Shown one piece after another: positions 54,007 through 62,458 of a DNA stretch of 64,000 bases; positions within the stretch are counted from its first letter, which is position 1, and each line of letters starts with the position of its first letter. Both the position numbers and the translations under genes were made by a program. Source of the DNA: Bacteroidales bacterium (GTDB lineage Bacteria; Bacteroidota; Bacteroidia; Bacteroidales; JAIOZK01); NCBI GenBank assembly GCA_021738625.1, contig JAIPBS010000003.1, positions 62,001 through 126,000 on the forward strand, given 5' to 3'. The notes below the pieces were generated by a model. That model had not been told where the DNA came from. It ran no database searches and saw nothing but the letters and a program-made list of their open reading frames with translations.

Positions 54007-55104
54007 ATGACAAAAAGTAAAATCCGCTTTTCCCCCCGAAAGGACGCAGATTTCATCAAAGAGTTAAGGAAAAGTGTCAATGAATATTTCAAACAAAACA
54101 ATATATCCACCTTTGGCAACACCAGTATCATTGTCAAATCAACTTTTATGCTGTTGTTGTATTTTATTCCGTACATCTTAATGATGACCGGATTGGTAAC
54201 CGCCCTGCCCCTGGTTTTCGCTTGCTGGATATTGATGGGCTTTGGCATGGCCGGACTCGGGATGGCACTAATGCATGACGCTAACCACGGCACCTGGTCC
54301 AAAAACCGCAAAATGAATAATTTTATGGGCAGCTCCCTTTACTTGCTAGGAGGATTGCCTGCCACATGGAAACATCAGCACAATACCCTGCACCATGGAT
54401 TTACCAACATCGACGGGCAGGATGAAGACATCAATGCCTCTGCCATCCTGCGGTTTTCTCCTCATCAGCCTCTTCGGAAAATTCATAAATATCAACATTG
54501 GTATGCCTGGATGCTATATGGGCTGATGACCATGGCCTGGATCACCACCAAAGACTTCAGGCAGGTACTCAACTACAAAAAGGAAAGAGTCCCCTTAAAT
54601 ACAAAAAGAACATACAATGGGTTGATGTTCGACCTCATTCTCTCCAAAGCACTTTACTATATTGTTTTCCTAATATTGCCGATCATTGTTTTGCCCATTG
54701 CCTGGTACTGGACTTTGCTGTTCTTTTTAACGATGCATTTCATTAGCGGGTTTTTGTTGAGCGTCATTTTCCAGACCGCCCACGTAATGCCCGATTCGGA
54801 TTTCCCGCAACCCGATGAAAACGGCCATATCGACGCAAACTGGGCCATCCACCAATTGTCAACCACCACCAACTATGCCCGGAACAATAAGATTTTCACC
54901 TGGCTCATCGGAGGATTAAACCATCAGGTAGAACATCACTTGTTTCCAAATATAAGTCATGTGCATTACCGCAAGATCGCCGTTCTGGTAAAAGAAACAG
55001 CGCATAAATACAGACTGCCTTACCATGATCAGGGTAGTTTTTTTGAAGCCGTTCGGCAACATGGCAAAATGCTGAAGATGTTGGGAAGAGAAAATCAAAT
55101 CTGA
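54007..55104 (+). CDS. Membrane fatty acid desaturase
   Basis: A 365-residue integral membrane di-iron enzyme. Three histidine boxes are present: HDANHG (residues 90-95), HQHNTLHH (123-130) and HQVEHH (306-311). The HQVEHH type with Gln is typical of front-end or acyl-lipid desaturases. There is no fused cytochrome b5 domain. It would introduce double bases-in-chain unsaturation (double bonds) into membrane lipids, a common cold response, and it lies next to RNA helicase and cold-shock genes. Confidence 0.92.
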   Translation: MTKSKIRFSPRKDADFIKELRKSVNEYFKQNNISTFGNTSIIVKSTFMLLLYFIPYILMMTGLVTALPLVFACWILMGFGMAGLGMALMHDANHGTWSKNRKMNNFMGSSLYLLGGLPATWKHQHNTLHHGFTNIDGQDEDINASAILRFSPHQPLRKIHKYQHWYAWMLYGLMTMAWITTKDFRQVLNYKKERVPLNTKRTYNGLMFDLILSKALYYIVFLILPIIVLPIAWYWTLLFFLTMHFISGFLLSVIFQTAHVMPDSDFPQPDENGHIDANWAIHQLSTTTNYARNNKIFTWLIGGLNHQVEHHLFPNISHVHYRKIAVLVKETAHKYRLPYHDQGSFFEAVRQHGKMLKMLGRENQI

Positions 55105-55182
55105 ATACCAGAACAACGATTTCTCAGTAAGATGCTTAAAGGATTAAGATATTGCCGGGCAACAAACCAGACAATTAATTAA

Positions 55183-55216
55183 TTTGTTTTTTGTATTGTT
55201 TAAAACATTACCTTTG
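55183..55216 (+). promoter_or_regulatory. Candidate promoter of the long DEAD-box helicase
   Basis: TACCTTTG (55209-55216) matches the -7 consensus, and TTTG (55183-55186) stands 22 bp upstream, near the standard spacing. The preferred ATG is at 55242. Confidence 0.55.
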
Positions 55217-55241
55217 CAGCAAATTTTTTAAACACAACAAC

Positions 55242-56927
55242 ATGAGATTTGACGAATTGGGTTTGTCGCCCAATTTGCTGAAAGGAATTGACAAGCTGGG
55301 ATTTGAAAAACCAACCACAATTCAGGAAAAGATAATACCTCTTATTTTTAACACAGCAAACGACATCACGGGATTAGCTCAAACCGGAACAGGTAAAACG
55401 GCCGCATTCGGCCTGCCTATAATTGAGCAAACAGATATCAACCAAAAAGCGGTCCAGGCATTGATCTTATCCCCCACGCGGGAATTATGCATACAGATCA
55501 GCAAAGACATGCAGTCATATGCACAATATGTACCCGGTCTTATAGTATTGCCGGTTTACGGTGGCGCCAGCATAGAAGAACAGATCCGGATATTGAAAAA
55601 AGGAGTTCACATTATCGTTGCCACACCGGGCAGGATGCTCGATCTGATTAAACGGAAAGCCGCCAGCATAAAGCACATTCAAACACTTGTCCTGGATGAG
55701 GCGGATGAAATGCTGAACATGGGGTTCAGGGATGAACTTGACGCCATACTTGAAACAACACCATCTTTCAAGCGAACTTTACTGTTTTCGGCCACCATGC
55801 CGAAAGAAGTTGAACGGATCGCCAAAAAATACATGAGAGAGCCGGTCAACATAACCGTTGGCAGACAGAATTCAGGAGCTGAGAATGTGAAGCATATTTA
55901 TTACCAGGTGCATGCCCCCGACCGCTATCTCGCCCTGAAACGCATTGCTGATATGCAACCGGATATTTACAGCCTGGTTTTTTGCCGCACCCGGCGGGAA
56001 ACCAAAGAAATAGCCGATAAACTCATCAAAGACGGATACAATGCCGACGCCTTGCATGGAGACCTGTCGCAGTCGCAACGTGACCACGTCATGAAACGAT
56101 TCCGGGAGAAAAGCCTGCAGATGCTCGTTGCAACCGACGTAGCAGCAAGAGGTATCGATGTGCAGGACATCTCGCATGTGATCAATTACAACCTGCCAGA
56201 TGATCCGGATGTGTACACGCATCGCAGCGGCAGAACAGGACGGGCTGATAAGTCAGGTATATCCATCGCCATAGTGAATTTCCGGGAAAAAAGTAAAATT
56301 TCGAAAATTGAAAAGATTCTTGGTAAATCATTTAAAAAACAAGCCATCCCAAGCGGAGAGGAAATATGCAGGAAACAATTGTTCAGGATGATCGACAGGA
56401 TGGAAAAAGCAGAAGTTGATGAAGAACAAATTGCTCCTTTTATGGAAACCGTCAACAACAAACTGGAATGGCTTAGCAAGGAACAAATAATCAAACACTT
56501 CGTTTCTCTCGAATTTAACCGTTTTCTTGACTACTATAAGAATGCACCCGATTTGAACAAGGTTACAGAACCTGCAAAGGAAGGCAACAGAAAGAAAAAT
56601 ACCAAGCAAGGCCGCACCAAACACTTTCAGGCCGATCAGGGTCAATATTTGCGCTTCTTTATGAGTCTGGGAAAAAATGACGGCATTCTCCCGAAAAATA
56701 TCATCGGGATGATCAATGAAAGCACAAGAGACCGGGATATCAACATCGGAGACATCGACATCAAAGACACCCACTCCTTTTTTGAAGCAGGCGAAGCCTA
56801 TACCGATAAAATACTTAACGGCTTCAACAAACGCTTCAAAGGGCGACGCATTAAGGTTTCACTGGCCGATAGCACTTCAAACAAAAGAAAAAAAAGAAGC
56901 AAAAAACCGCTTAACAGCAGGGTATAA
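55242..56927 (+). CDS. DEAD-box RNA helicase with C-terminal RNA-binding domain (DeaD/DbpA-like)
   Basis: An RNA helicase of about 561 residues. The start MRFDELGLSPNLL at 55242 is chosen because the frame further up (55191) lies in the promoter. Motifs: TTIQEKIIPLIF, AQTGTGKTAAFG, LDEADEML, FSATMP and HRSGRTGRAD. A C-terminal segment (about 465-545: LRFFMSLGKNDGILPKN, GDIDIKDTHSFFE, RFKGRRIKVSLA) matches the DbpA/CsdA-type RNA-binding domain. Such helicases unwind structured RNA in ribosome assembly or cold shock. The RRM and cold-shock genes follow. Confidence 0.93.
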   Translation: MRFDELGLSPNLLKGIDKLGFEKPTTIQEKIIPLIFNTANDITGLAQTGTGKTAAFGLPIIEQTDINQKAVQALILSPTRELCIQISKDMQSYAQYVPGLIVLPVYGGASIEEQIRILKKGVHIIVATPGRMLDLIKRKAASIKHIQTLVLDEADEMLNMGFRDELDAILETTPSFKRTLLFSATMPKEVERIAKKYMREPVNITVGRQNSGAENVKHIYYQVHAPDRYLALKRIADMQPDIYSLVFCRTRRETKEIADKLIKDGYNADALHGDLSQSQRDHVMKRFREKSLQMLVATDVAARGIDVQDISHVINYNLPDDPDVYTHRSGRTGRADKSGISIAIVNFREKSKISKIEKILGKSFKKQAIPSGEEICRKQLFRMIDRMEKAEVDEEQIAPFMETVNNKLEWLSKEQIIKHFVSLEFNRFLDYYKNAPDLNKVTEPAKEGNRKKNTKQGRTKHFQADQGQYLRFFMSLGKNDGILPKNIIGMINESTRDRDINIGDIDIKDTHSFFEAGEAYTDKILNGFNKRFKGRRIKVSLADSTSNKRKKRSKKPLNSRV

Positions 56928-57218
56928 AGCAACAAAAAAAAATAAATAAATCAATTTAAAAAAAATGTTTATCTTTGCAACAATAACAGATTTAAAGAAA
57001 CGAGCTATCGCAGCTAATATCTTATTCGCTATTGGTTGCTTTTAGCATTTTTTTAAATCCTTTTAAAACAATTAACGCAGCCTTGGATCATGTTTCCTTC
57101 ACTTCACCAGGATTTTCACCTCCGATTTATTTACACAGTAAAACACGGTTTAACAGATTTTCCTGCCGTCGTGAAAAACACAACAAGCTGTTTTTAAACT
57201 AACATTAATTTTTTCAAC
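56928..57218 (+). promoter_or_regulatory. Long untranslated leader of the RRM-cold-shock gene pair
   Basis: The interval has no credible ORF. TATCTTTG (56970-56977) is an exact -7 element, without a clear -33 TTTG. Transcription starting near 56985 would give a 5' leader of about 235 nt before the RRM gene. Long structured leaders are a known feature of cold-shock mRNAs in other bacteria, so regulation through RNA folding is a reasonable inference. Confidence 0.5.
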
Positions 57219-57479
57219 ATGAACATTTACGTAGGAAATCTCGATTACAAAGTAGACGAGAACGAGCTGCAGGAAATATTCGAAGAATATGGAAGCGTTA
57301 GCTCTGCAAAAATCATTATGGACCGTTTCAGCGGCAGAAGCAAAGGCTTCGGCTTTGTCACCATGGACGATGACGAAGAAGCCCAAAAAGCTATCAACGA
57401 ACTAAACGGCGCCAATTACAAGAACCGGGACATCGTCGTTAACGAAGCACGTCCCAGAAAAGAAAGTTTCAACAGATAA
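57219..57479 (+). CDS. Single-RRM RNA-binding protein
   Basis: An 86-residue protein consisting of one RNA recognition motif. RNP2 is IYVGNL (residues 3-8) and RNP1 is KGFGFVTM near residue 47. Bacterial RRM proteins of this size, known from cyanobacteria and Bacteroidota, are often cold-induced and may act as RNA chaperones. The CspA-like gene starts 11 bp downstream, so the two are probably co-transcribed. Confidence 0.94.
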   Translation: MNIYVGNLDYKVDENELQEIFEEYGSVSSAKIIMDRFSGRSKGFGFVTMDDDEEAQKAINELNGANYKNRDIVVNEARPRKESFNR

Positions 57480-57490
57480 AACAAGTTCTC

Positions 57491-57691
57491 ATGACAAAAG
57501 GAAAAGTAAAATGGTACAACGAAACCAAAGGATTTGGTTTCATTGAGACCCCCGAAGGCAACGATATATTTGTACATCGCAGCGGACTCGAAAATTCTTT
57601 CGAAGGCCTGCAGCCCGATCAGGAAGTTTCATACGAAGTGAAACAGGGCGACAGAGGTCCTGTAGCCATCAACGTTAAGGTAACAGGCTGA
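57491..57691 (+). CDS. Cold shock domain protein (CspA family)
   Basis: A 66-residue single cold-shock domain: GKVKWYNETKGFGFIETPEG with RNP1 KGFGFIE, then DIFVHRSGL (RNP2). It binds single-stranded RNA/DNA and acts as an antiterminator or RNA chaperone. It is the second gene of the RRM-csp pair and is followed by a hairpin. Confidence 0.95.
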   Translation: MTKGKVKWYNETKGFGFIETPEGNDIFVHRSGLENSFEGLQPDQEVSYEVKQGDRGPVAINVKVTG

Positions 57692-57713
57692 TCAATAACA
57701 AAGTAAATAACCC

Positions 57714-57753
57714 ATACCCGTTTCGACCCATACGGCCGGAACGGGTATTTGCG
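57714..57753 (+). terminator. Probable terminator after the CspA-like gene
   Basis: ATACCCGTT (57714-57722) pairs with AACGGGTAT (57740-57748) around a 17-nt loop, followed by TTTGCG. The stem is strong but the T run is short. Confidence 0.55.
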
Positions 57754-57827
57754 TTTATGCCGGAATACAGGGATCCGGCAAAGCAGGGACCTTTGGTTGG
57801 CAACCGACCCCGTGCAGACAAAACAAT

Positions 57828-57866
57828 TTCAAAATTTTGAATTTTCTTCTAAAATCATTACCTTAA
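57828..57866 (+). promoter_or_regulatory. Promoter with overlapping 14-bp palindrome upstream of the CSD gene
   Basis: TTTG (57836-57839) and TACCTTAA (57859-57866), spaced 19 bp, fit the Bacteroidota -33/-7 pattern (the last two -7 bases differ). The -33 box lies inside a perfect palindrome TTCAAAATTTTGAA (57828-57841), which could be an operator. The ATG at 57900 is 33 bp downstream of the -7 box. Confidence 0.5.
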
Positions 57867-57899
57867 CCGCAATAAAAATTAATAAACGACAAAAATAAT

Positions 57900-58346
57900 A
57901 TGGGCAGATCACGCGAAACATTTGGGAAAAAAGAAGTTAGAACCAAGAAAGAAAAAAAACGTAAAGAAAAAGCAAAAAGACGTCAGGCCAAAAAAGAAAA
58001 GGAAAAAAGCGGCAGTCTGGATGATATGATCGCTTACGTGGATGAAAAAGGCAACATCACCGACACCCCACCCGATCCCGACGAAAAAGAGGAAGTCAAA
58101 GCTGAAGACATCCAGATCAGTCCCCCCAAACAGGACGAAATTGAAACCACAGACCGGAGAGGAACCGTCACCTTTTTTAACGACTCCAAAGGATACGGAT
58201 TCATCAAGGATTCGGAAACCAAAGAAGACGTGTTCGTGCACATCAACAATTCAGCCGACGAGCTAAAAGAAGGCAACCTGGTTAGCTATGAAGTAGTGGC
58301 AGGTGAAAAAGGTCCCGCGGCCGCCAATGTAAAGCTGGTAAAGTAA
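57900..58346 (+). CDS. Cold shock domain protein with basic N-terminal extension
   Basis: A 148-residue protein. The first 38 residues are very Lys/Arg-rich (KKEVRTKKEKKRKEKAKRR) and likely bind nucleic acid. An acidic linker follows (about 40-80). The C-terminal CSD (about 85-148) has GTVTFFNDSKGYGFIKDSE and DVFVHINNS. This architecture is common in Bacteroidota. The second CSD protein in 1 kb extends the cold-response theme of the region. Confidence 0.92.
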   Translation: MGRSRETFGKKEVRTKKEKKRKEKAKRRQAKKEKEKSGSLDDMIAYVDEKGNITDTPPDPDEKEEVKAEDIQISPPKQDEIETTDRRGTVTFFNDSKGYGFIKDSETKEDVFVHINNSADELKEGNLVSYEVVAGEKGPAAANVKLVK

Positions 58347-58616
58347 TTACCAGGGCGAAAAGATCAAAAAGCGCAACCACCAAACCCTAAAAATCGGGAT
58401 ATACATCATCATCCGGCCGGTGCTGCTCACCGCCGGGGTTTTGTGTATCGAGCAAAATCCACCTCAATATCGAGGATTGCATCCCAAATAAATACCGGCT
58501 TGATATCAGATGCGGCATTGACGAAATCAACTACCAGACAACCATCATCACCAGGGTTAGCAGGTTTTGAATTGCTTTCTGGTTACTGGATAGGGCCGTG
58601 TGATTGGCCGCAGTTT
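58347..58616. other. Intergenic stretch between the CSD gene and the arsenic operon
   Basis: No supported gene. A 50-codon open stretch on the minus strand (about 58455-58600, with GDDGCLVVDFVNAASDIK) reads like protein but has no start and ends at stops on both sides. It may be a relic or chance. A GGCCGG/CCGGGG-rich segment lies near 58410. Confidence 0.35.
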
Positions 58617-59936
58617 TTAAAAGAATGTTCCATAAATCAATCCTGACAATGTTGCCATGATCACCACCAATAAAACATAAACCAGTGTTTTTTGTGTGCC
58701 GATTACCCCCCGTATAACAAGCATGTTAGGCAGCGACAGTGAAGGGCCGGCAAGCAGTAAGGCCAAAGCAGGCCCTTTGCCCATGCCGGCGGCAATCAGC
58801 CCTTGCAAAATGGGCACTTCTGTTAAGGTGGCAAAATACATGAAAGCCCCCACGATGGAAGCAAAAAAGTTGGAGAATACTGAATTTCCACCAACAAGAC
58901 TGGCTACCCATTCGTTTGGAATGATACCGGCCATGGCTGTATCATCGTGTGTCGAACCCAGCAGAAAACCGGCAATCAAAACGCCAATGGCCAGCAAGGG
59001 CATAATTTGTTTGGTGAAATCCCATGTTGAGAGCGTCCACTCTTTGTTATCAGGATCTCTTTTATCTGTTAATGTAATGATGCTTAAGCCTGCAATTCCG
59101 ACGACCATGTGGATGAGCGGGGAGGAACTTAAAAATGCAGACAGGGCGGTTGCCAGGGCGGCAATAATAACATATTGCCATTTCAATTTTAAAATATAGA
59201 TCAATGAAAAAATGAGCAACAACGCAAAACCAGCGGTTATATGCCATTTATTGGACCAAATCCAGTACCAGGTGCCACTTTCCACACCTTCACCAGGTTT
59301 TCCCCAGTTGGCAAAAACCAAAATAAGCACGAGCGTAAAAAAGTGAAATGCAGTTTGCCACATGGGACGCTTTTCCGGTGTTTCGGGGAAGTTTAATTGC
59401 TCTTCTTTTTTAACCTTTTCCTCTTTGCTATAAATGAAGGACATGACAGAACCGATGACCACGGCAAAGACCACAGCTCCTATAATACGTGCCACGCCCA
59501 TTTCAAATCCCAAAATCCGGGCGGTTAAGATAATTGCCAGTATGTTGATGGCAGGACCGGAATATAGAAAGGCGATGGCAGGGCCAAGGCCGGCCCCTCG
59601 TTTGTGAATACTCGAAAACAACGGCAAAATCGTACAGCTACAAACAGCCAGTATGGTTCCTGAAACCGAGGCCACCGTATAGGCTACCCATTTTTTGGCT
59701 TTGGCACCAAAGTATTTCATCACTGCCCCCTGGCTAACAAAAACAGCAATAACGCCTGCAATGAAGAAAGCCGGCAGCAAACATAAAATTACATGTTCCT
59801 GTGCATACCACCTGGTCAGATCAAACATGGCCATGATGGCTTCTTTGAACCTCGCATTATCCAAAGGCATGAAATACGCGAATACGAATACAGCAATAAT
59901 CCACGCCAGTAATTTAAATTCCCTTTTCTTTTCCAT
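58617..59936 (-). CDS. ArsP-like permease (DUF318 family)
   Basis: A 439-residue membrane permease with about ten helices. It belongs to the family of ArsP, which exports trivalent organoarsenicals, and carries the paired-cysteine motif AVCSCTILPLF (Cys99, Cys101). The second half has FFASIVGAFMYFATLTEVPI and GPALALLLAGPSLSLPNML. Proteins annotated as metal efflux permeases share this fold, so the substrate is inferred from the ars context, mainly from arsM, which makes methylarsenicals. It is last in the operon, 51 bp after arsG, and longer than Campylobacter ArsP. Confidence 0.78.
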   Translation of the reverse strand: MEKKREFKLLAWIIAVFVFAYFMPLDNARFKEAIMAMFDLTRWYAQEHVILCLLPAFFIAGVIAVFVSQGAVMKYFGAKAKKWVAYTVASVSGTILAVCSCTILPLFSSIHKRGAGLGPAIAFLYSGPAINILAIILTARILGFEMGVARIIGAVVFAVVIGSVMSFIYSKEEKVKKEEQLNFPETPEKRPMWQTAFHFFTLVLILVFANWGKPGEGVESGTWYWIWSNKWHITAGFALLLIFSLIYILKLKWQYVIIAALATALSAFLSSSPLIHMVVGIAGLSIITLTDKRDPDNKEWTLSTWDFTKQIMPLLAIGVLIAGFLLGSTHDDTAMAGIIPNEWVASLVGGNSVFSNFFASIVGAFMYFATLTEVPILQGLIAAGMGKGPALALLLAGPSLSLPNMLVIRGVIGTQKTLVYVLLVVIMATLSGLIYGTFF

Positions 59937-59987
59937 TTTTTTAGTTGAATATGTTGATTGTGTAATTAAGTTGGTTAACTCAATTAA

Positions 59988-60689
59988 CTACAAATAAATC
60001 ACAATCACATAATACACCCCCACACCAATGAACACCATTGCAATTACGCGCCGGAACCAGATTTCAAATGTTTTCAGGCTGTTGTAAACCTTTCCAACAC
60101 CCGAAACAGTATAGGCTATTAGCCAGGCAAAAATAATCACCGGGATTCCGGTGGCAATGGCAAAAACTACTGGTAGATACAAACCGGAAGTACTGCTTAC
60201 CGTTATCGGGATCAATATGCCAAAATAAAGCACACCGCTGTATGGGCAGAATGCCAGGGCAAAGATTACTCCCAATATCAGCACATCCCAATAAGTATGT
60301 TTTGTTTTATTCTGAAATTTCTTGCTTAAGTTTCCAAGCCCCGGAAATTTTATTTTCAGGATATCAAGCATAAACAGTCCGATTATGATCAGCAAAGGCC
60401 CGATTATTTTCTCACCATACTTTTGAAACCAGCCTGAAATCTCAAATTGGTCGGCTCCAATAAATATGACTACAGCTAAAAGCGTATATGCAATGGCACG
60501 GCCTGCCGTATAGATCAGGCCATTCATAAACACCCTGCGCTTATCTTCCACATCCTTGCTGATAAACCCAATGGCTGTGATATTCGTGGCCATCGGACAT
60601 GGGCTTATGGCTGTCATCAATCCCAGAATAAAAGCCGTAACCACAGGCGATGAACTGTTGCTCATTAAATTTTGCAGAAACGCTTCCAT
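59988..60689 (-). CDS. arsG: ArsG-family membrane protein, CcdA/DsbD-like
   Basis: A 233-residue protein with six helices of the LysE/CcdA fold. Annotated ArsG members are described as aromatic arsenical efflux permeases. The sequence carries SPCPMATN in helix 1 (Cys31) and AFCPYSGVLYFG in helix 4 (Cys148), exactly the placement of the transmembrane thiol pair of CcdA/DsbD. It could therefore be a thiol-electron conduit rather than, or besides, an exporter. It starts one base after the arsF stop, as part of the arsE-arsF-arsG set. Confidence 0.82.
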   Translation of the reverse strand: MEAFLQNLMSNSSSPVVTAFILGLMTAISPCPMATNITAIGFISKDVEDKRRVFMNGLIYTAGRAIAYTLLAVVIFIGADQFEISGWFQKYGEKIIGPLLIIIGLFMLDILKIKFPGLGNLSKKFQNKTKHTYWDVLILGVIFALAFCPYSGVLYFGILIPITVSSTSGLYLPVVFAIATGIPVIIFAWLIAYTVSGVGKVYNSLKTFEIWFRRVIAMVFIGVGVYYVIVIYL

Positions 60690-60690
60690 A

Positions 60691-61101
60691 TTAATTAATC
60701 ATCGGGTCGATCTTTTCCTTTAAAATCTGTTTTAACTTTTCAGGATTATTCCTGGCATTCATAAAGGCTTCATTGGTAAGGTCTACCCTGGTATCGCCGC
60801 CTACAATTAGTAATGTTTGCCCTGACACGCCCAATTCTTCAGCTTTTTGTTCGCCTTCGGTTTCTTCGAGGTTATAAGCATAAAAAGTCACTTTGTCGCC
60901 ATAAAGCTCTTCAACAGCTTCCTTTGATTCTGACTCAACGGCTTTGCAGGTGGCACATCTCCGTTCATTATGAAAATAATAAACCTGCACATCATCTGCT
61001 TTCTTCACCCTTGTGTTTTGGTTCTGATCGCTCTGGCCGGCGCATGAAAAATTCATGCCGGCAAGCACGAATAAAAGAGAAATAATTTTAACTGTTTTCA
61101 T
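60691..61101 (-). CDS. arsF: ArsF-family thioredoxin-like lipoprotein
   Basis: A 136-residue exported protein with a lipoprotein-type signal (LLFVLAGMNFSC, Cys20) and a thioredoxin-like domain carrying RRCATCKAVE (Cys49, Cys52). ArsF relatives are named as subunits of a nitrophenyl-arsenical reducing system, a family-level statement. The periplasmic side and the CxxC motif suit a reducing partner that receives electrons through ArsG. Four bp separate it from arsE. Confidence 0.85.
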   Translation of the reverse strand: MKTVKIISLLFVLAGMNFSCAGQSDQNQNTRVKKADDVQVYYFHNERRCATCKAVESESKEAVEELYGDKVTFYAYNLEETEGEQKAEELGVSGQTLLIVGGDTRVDLTNEAFMNARNNPEKLKQILKEKIDPMIN

Positions 61102-61105
61102 AAGG

Positions 61106-61345
61106 TTATTTGTTATTTGTTAATAATGCATTGAGTTCTTGAGCAGAAGGAACACGGCCCGAAAAAACGACTTTTTCATCAATTACAAGACCGGGTGTTT
61201 TCATGATCCCATATTCCATTATTTTTATAATGTCATTCTCTTTTGTGATATTGGCTTCAATACCTTCTTTTTCAACTGTTTCCCTTGTAAGTTTTTCAAG
61301 AGTTTTACATTTCGGACAACCTGTCCCGAGAATTTTAATTTCCAT
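61106..61345 (-). CDS. arsE: ArsE-like small thioredoxin-fold protein
   Basis: A 79-residue cytosolic protein of the redox-active disulfide protein 2 type: KILGTGCPKCKTLEKL with CPKC at residues 10-13, then the cis-Pro TPGLVIDEKVVFSG. No signal peptide. It is the natural cytosolic electron donor in an ArsE-ArsG-ArsF chain. It starts 32 bp after acr3. Confidence 0.85.
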   Translation of the reverse strand: MEIKILGTGCPKCKTLEKLTRETVEKEGIEANITKENDIIKIMEYGIMKTPGLVIDEKVVFSGRVPSAQELNALLTNNK

Positions 61346-61377
61346 ATTATTACCTTTTTTTATTGTTTATCAATTAA

Positions 61378-62439
61378 TTAAGATACATCTAAAGCACCTT
61401 CCTTTGAAAAATATTTTTCTTTCATTTTTAAAGCGACATTTACCAGGGCGATCAGCACCGGCACTTCCACCAGGGGGCCGATGACCGCTGCAAAGGCTTC
61501 ACCGGAATTAATACCGAAAACAGCCACAGCCACGGCTATGGCCAGTTCAAAGTTGTTGCTTGCCGCTGTGAATGACAACGTGGTGGTTTTTGAATAATCT
61601 GCTCCAAATTTTCTGCTTAAAAAGAACGAAAGGAAAAACATCACCACGAAATAAATAACCAGGGGAATAGCTATCCTGACAACATCAAGTGGTAGCTTAA
61701 CAATATAATCGCCTTTTAACGAAAACATGACATATATCGTGAAAAGTAAAGCAACAAGTGTTAAAGGGCTAATTTTGGGTATAAAATTTTGTTGATACCA
61801 GTTTTTGCTTTTTATCCTGATCAAAGCAAAGCGGGTTATCATGCCTGCAAGAAATGGTATGCCGAGATAGATAAAAACGCTTTCGGCAATTTGCCCCATT
61901 GTTACATCCACGGCGCTGCCTTCCAAGCCGAAATATTCTGGCAATACGGTTATGAACACCCAGGCATAAACCGAAAAGAAAAGCACCTGGAAAATGCTGT
62001 TAAAGGCTACAAGCCCGGCAGCATATTCGGTATCGCCTTTAGCAAGATCATTCCAAACAATTACCATAGCGATGCAGCGTGCCAGCCCGATCAAAATCAA
62101 ACCCACCATGTAATGCGGATAATCATGCAAAAAAGTGATGGCCAGGAAAAACATGAGTACCGGGCCAATGATCCAGTTTTGCACCAAAGAAAGCAATAGT
62201 ATTTTGCGGTTTTTGAAAACGTCTTTTAATTCTTCATATTTGACTTTGGCCAATGGCGGGTACATCATCACAATGAGCCCGATGGCGATGGGGATATTGG
62301 TTGTTCCGCTGCTCATATAGTTCCAAAAATCAGCCATGCCCGGGATCAATCTTCCCGATGCTATTCCAATGGCCATAGCAAAGAAAATCCAAAGTGTAAG
62401 ATAACGGTCCAGAAATGATAATTTCTTTGTTGCACCCAT
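61378..62439 (-). CDS. acr3: ACR3-family arsenite efflux permease
   Basis: A 353-residue, ten-helix arsenite/H+ antiporter that exports As(III) and often Sb(III). The functional Cys is Cys122 in [18 protein letters not shown] (helix 4), and helix 9 contains [24 protein letters not shown]. Both are signatures of the BART/ACR3 family. It completes arsenate detoxification after ArsC. It lies 19 bp after arsM. Confidence 0.95.
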   Translation of the reverse strand: MGATKKLSFLDRYLTLWIFFAMAIGIASGRLIPGMADFWNYMSSGTTNIPIAIGLIVMMYPPLAKVKYEELKDVFKNRKILLLSLVQNWIIGPVLMFFLAITFLHDYPHYMVGLILIGLARCIAMVIVWNDLAKGDTEYAAGLVAFNSIFQVLFFSVYAWVFITVLPEYFGLEGSAVDVTMGQIAESVFIYLGIPFLAGMITRFALIRIKSKNWYQQNFIPKISPLTLVALLFTIYVMFSLKGDYIVKLPLDVVRIAIPLVIYFVVMFFLSFFLSRKFGADYSKTTTLSFTAASNNFELAIAVAVAVFGINSGEAFAAVIGPLVEVPVLIALVNVALKMKEKYFSKEGALDVS

Positions 62440-62458
62440 AGTAATTAAATTTTTTTAA

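Noticed and set aside
58443-58646. 67-codon plus-strand frame before the arsenic operon
   Set aside because: It overlaps the end of the convergent permease gene, lacks an ATG start and has no recognisable features.
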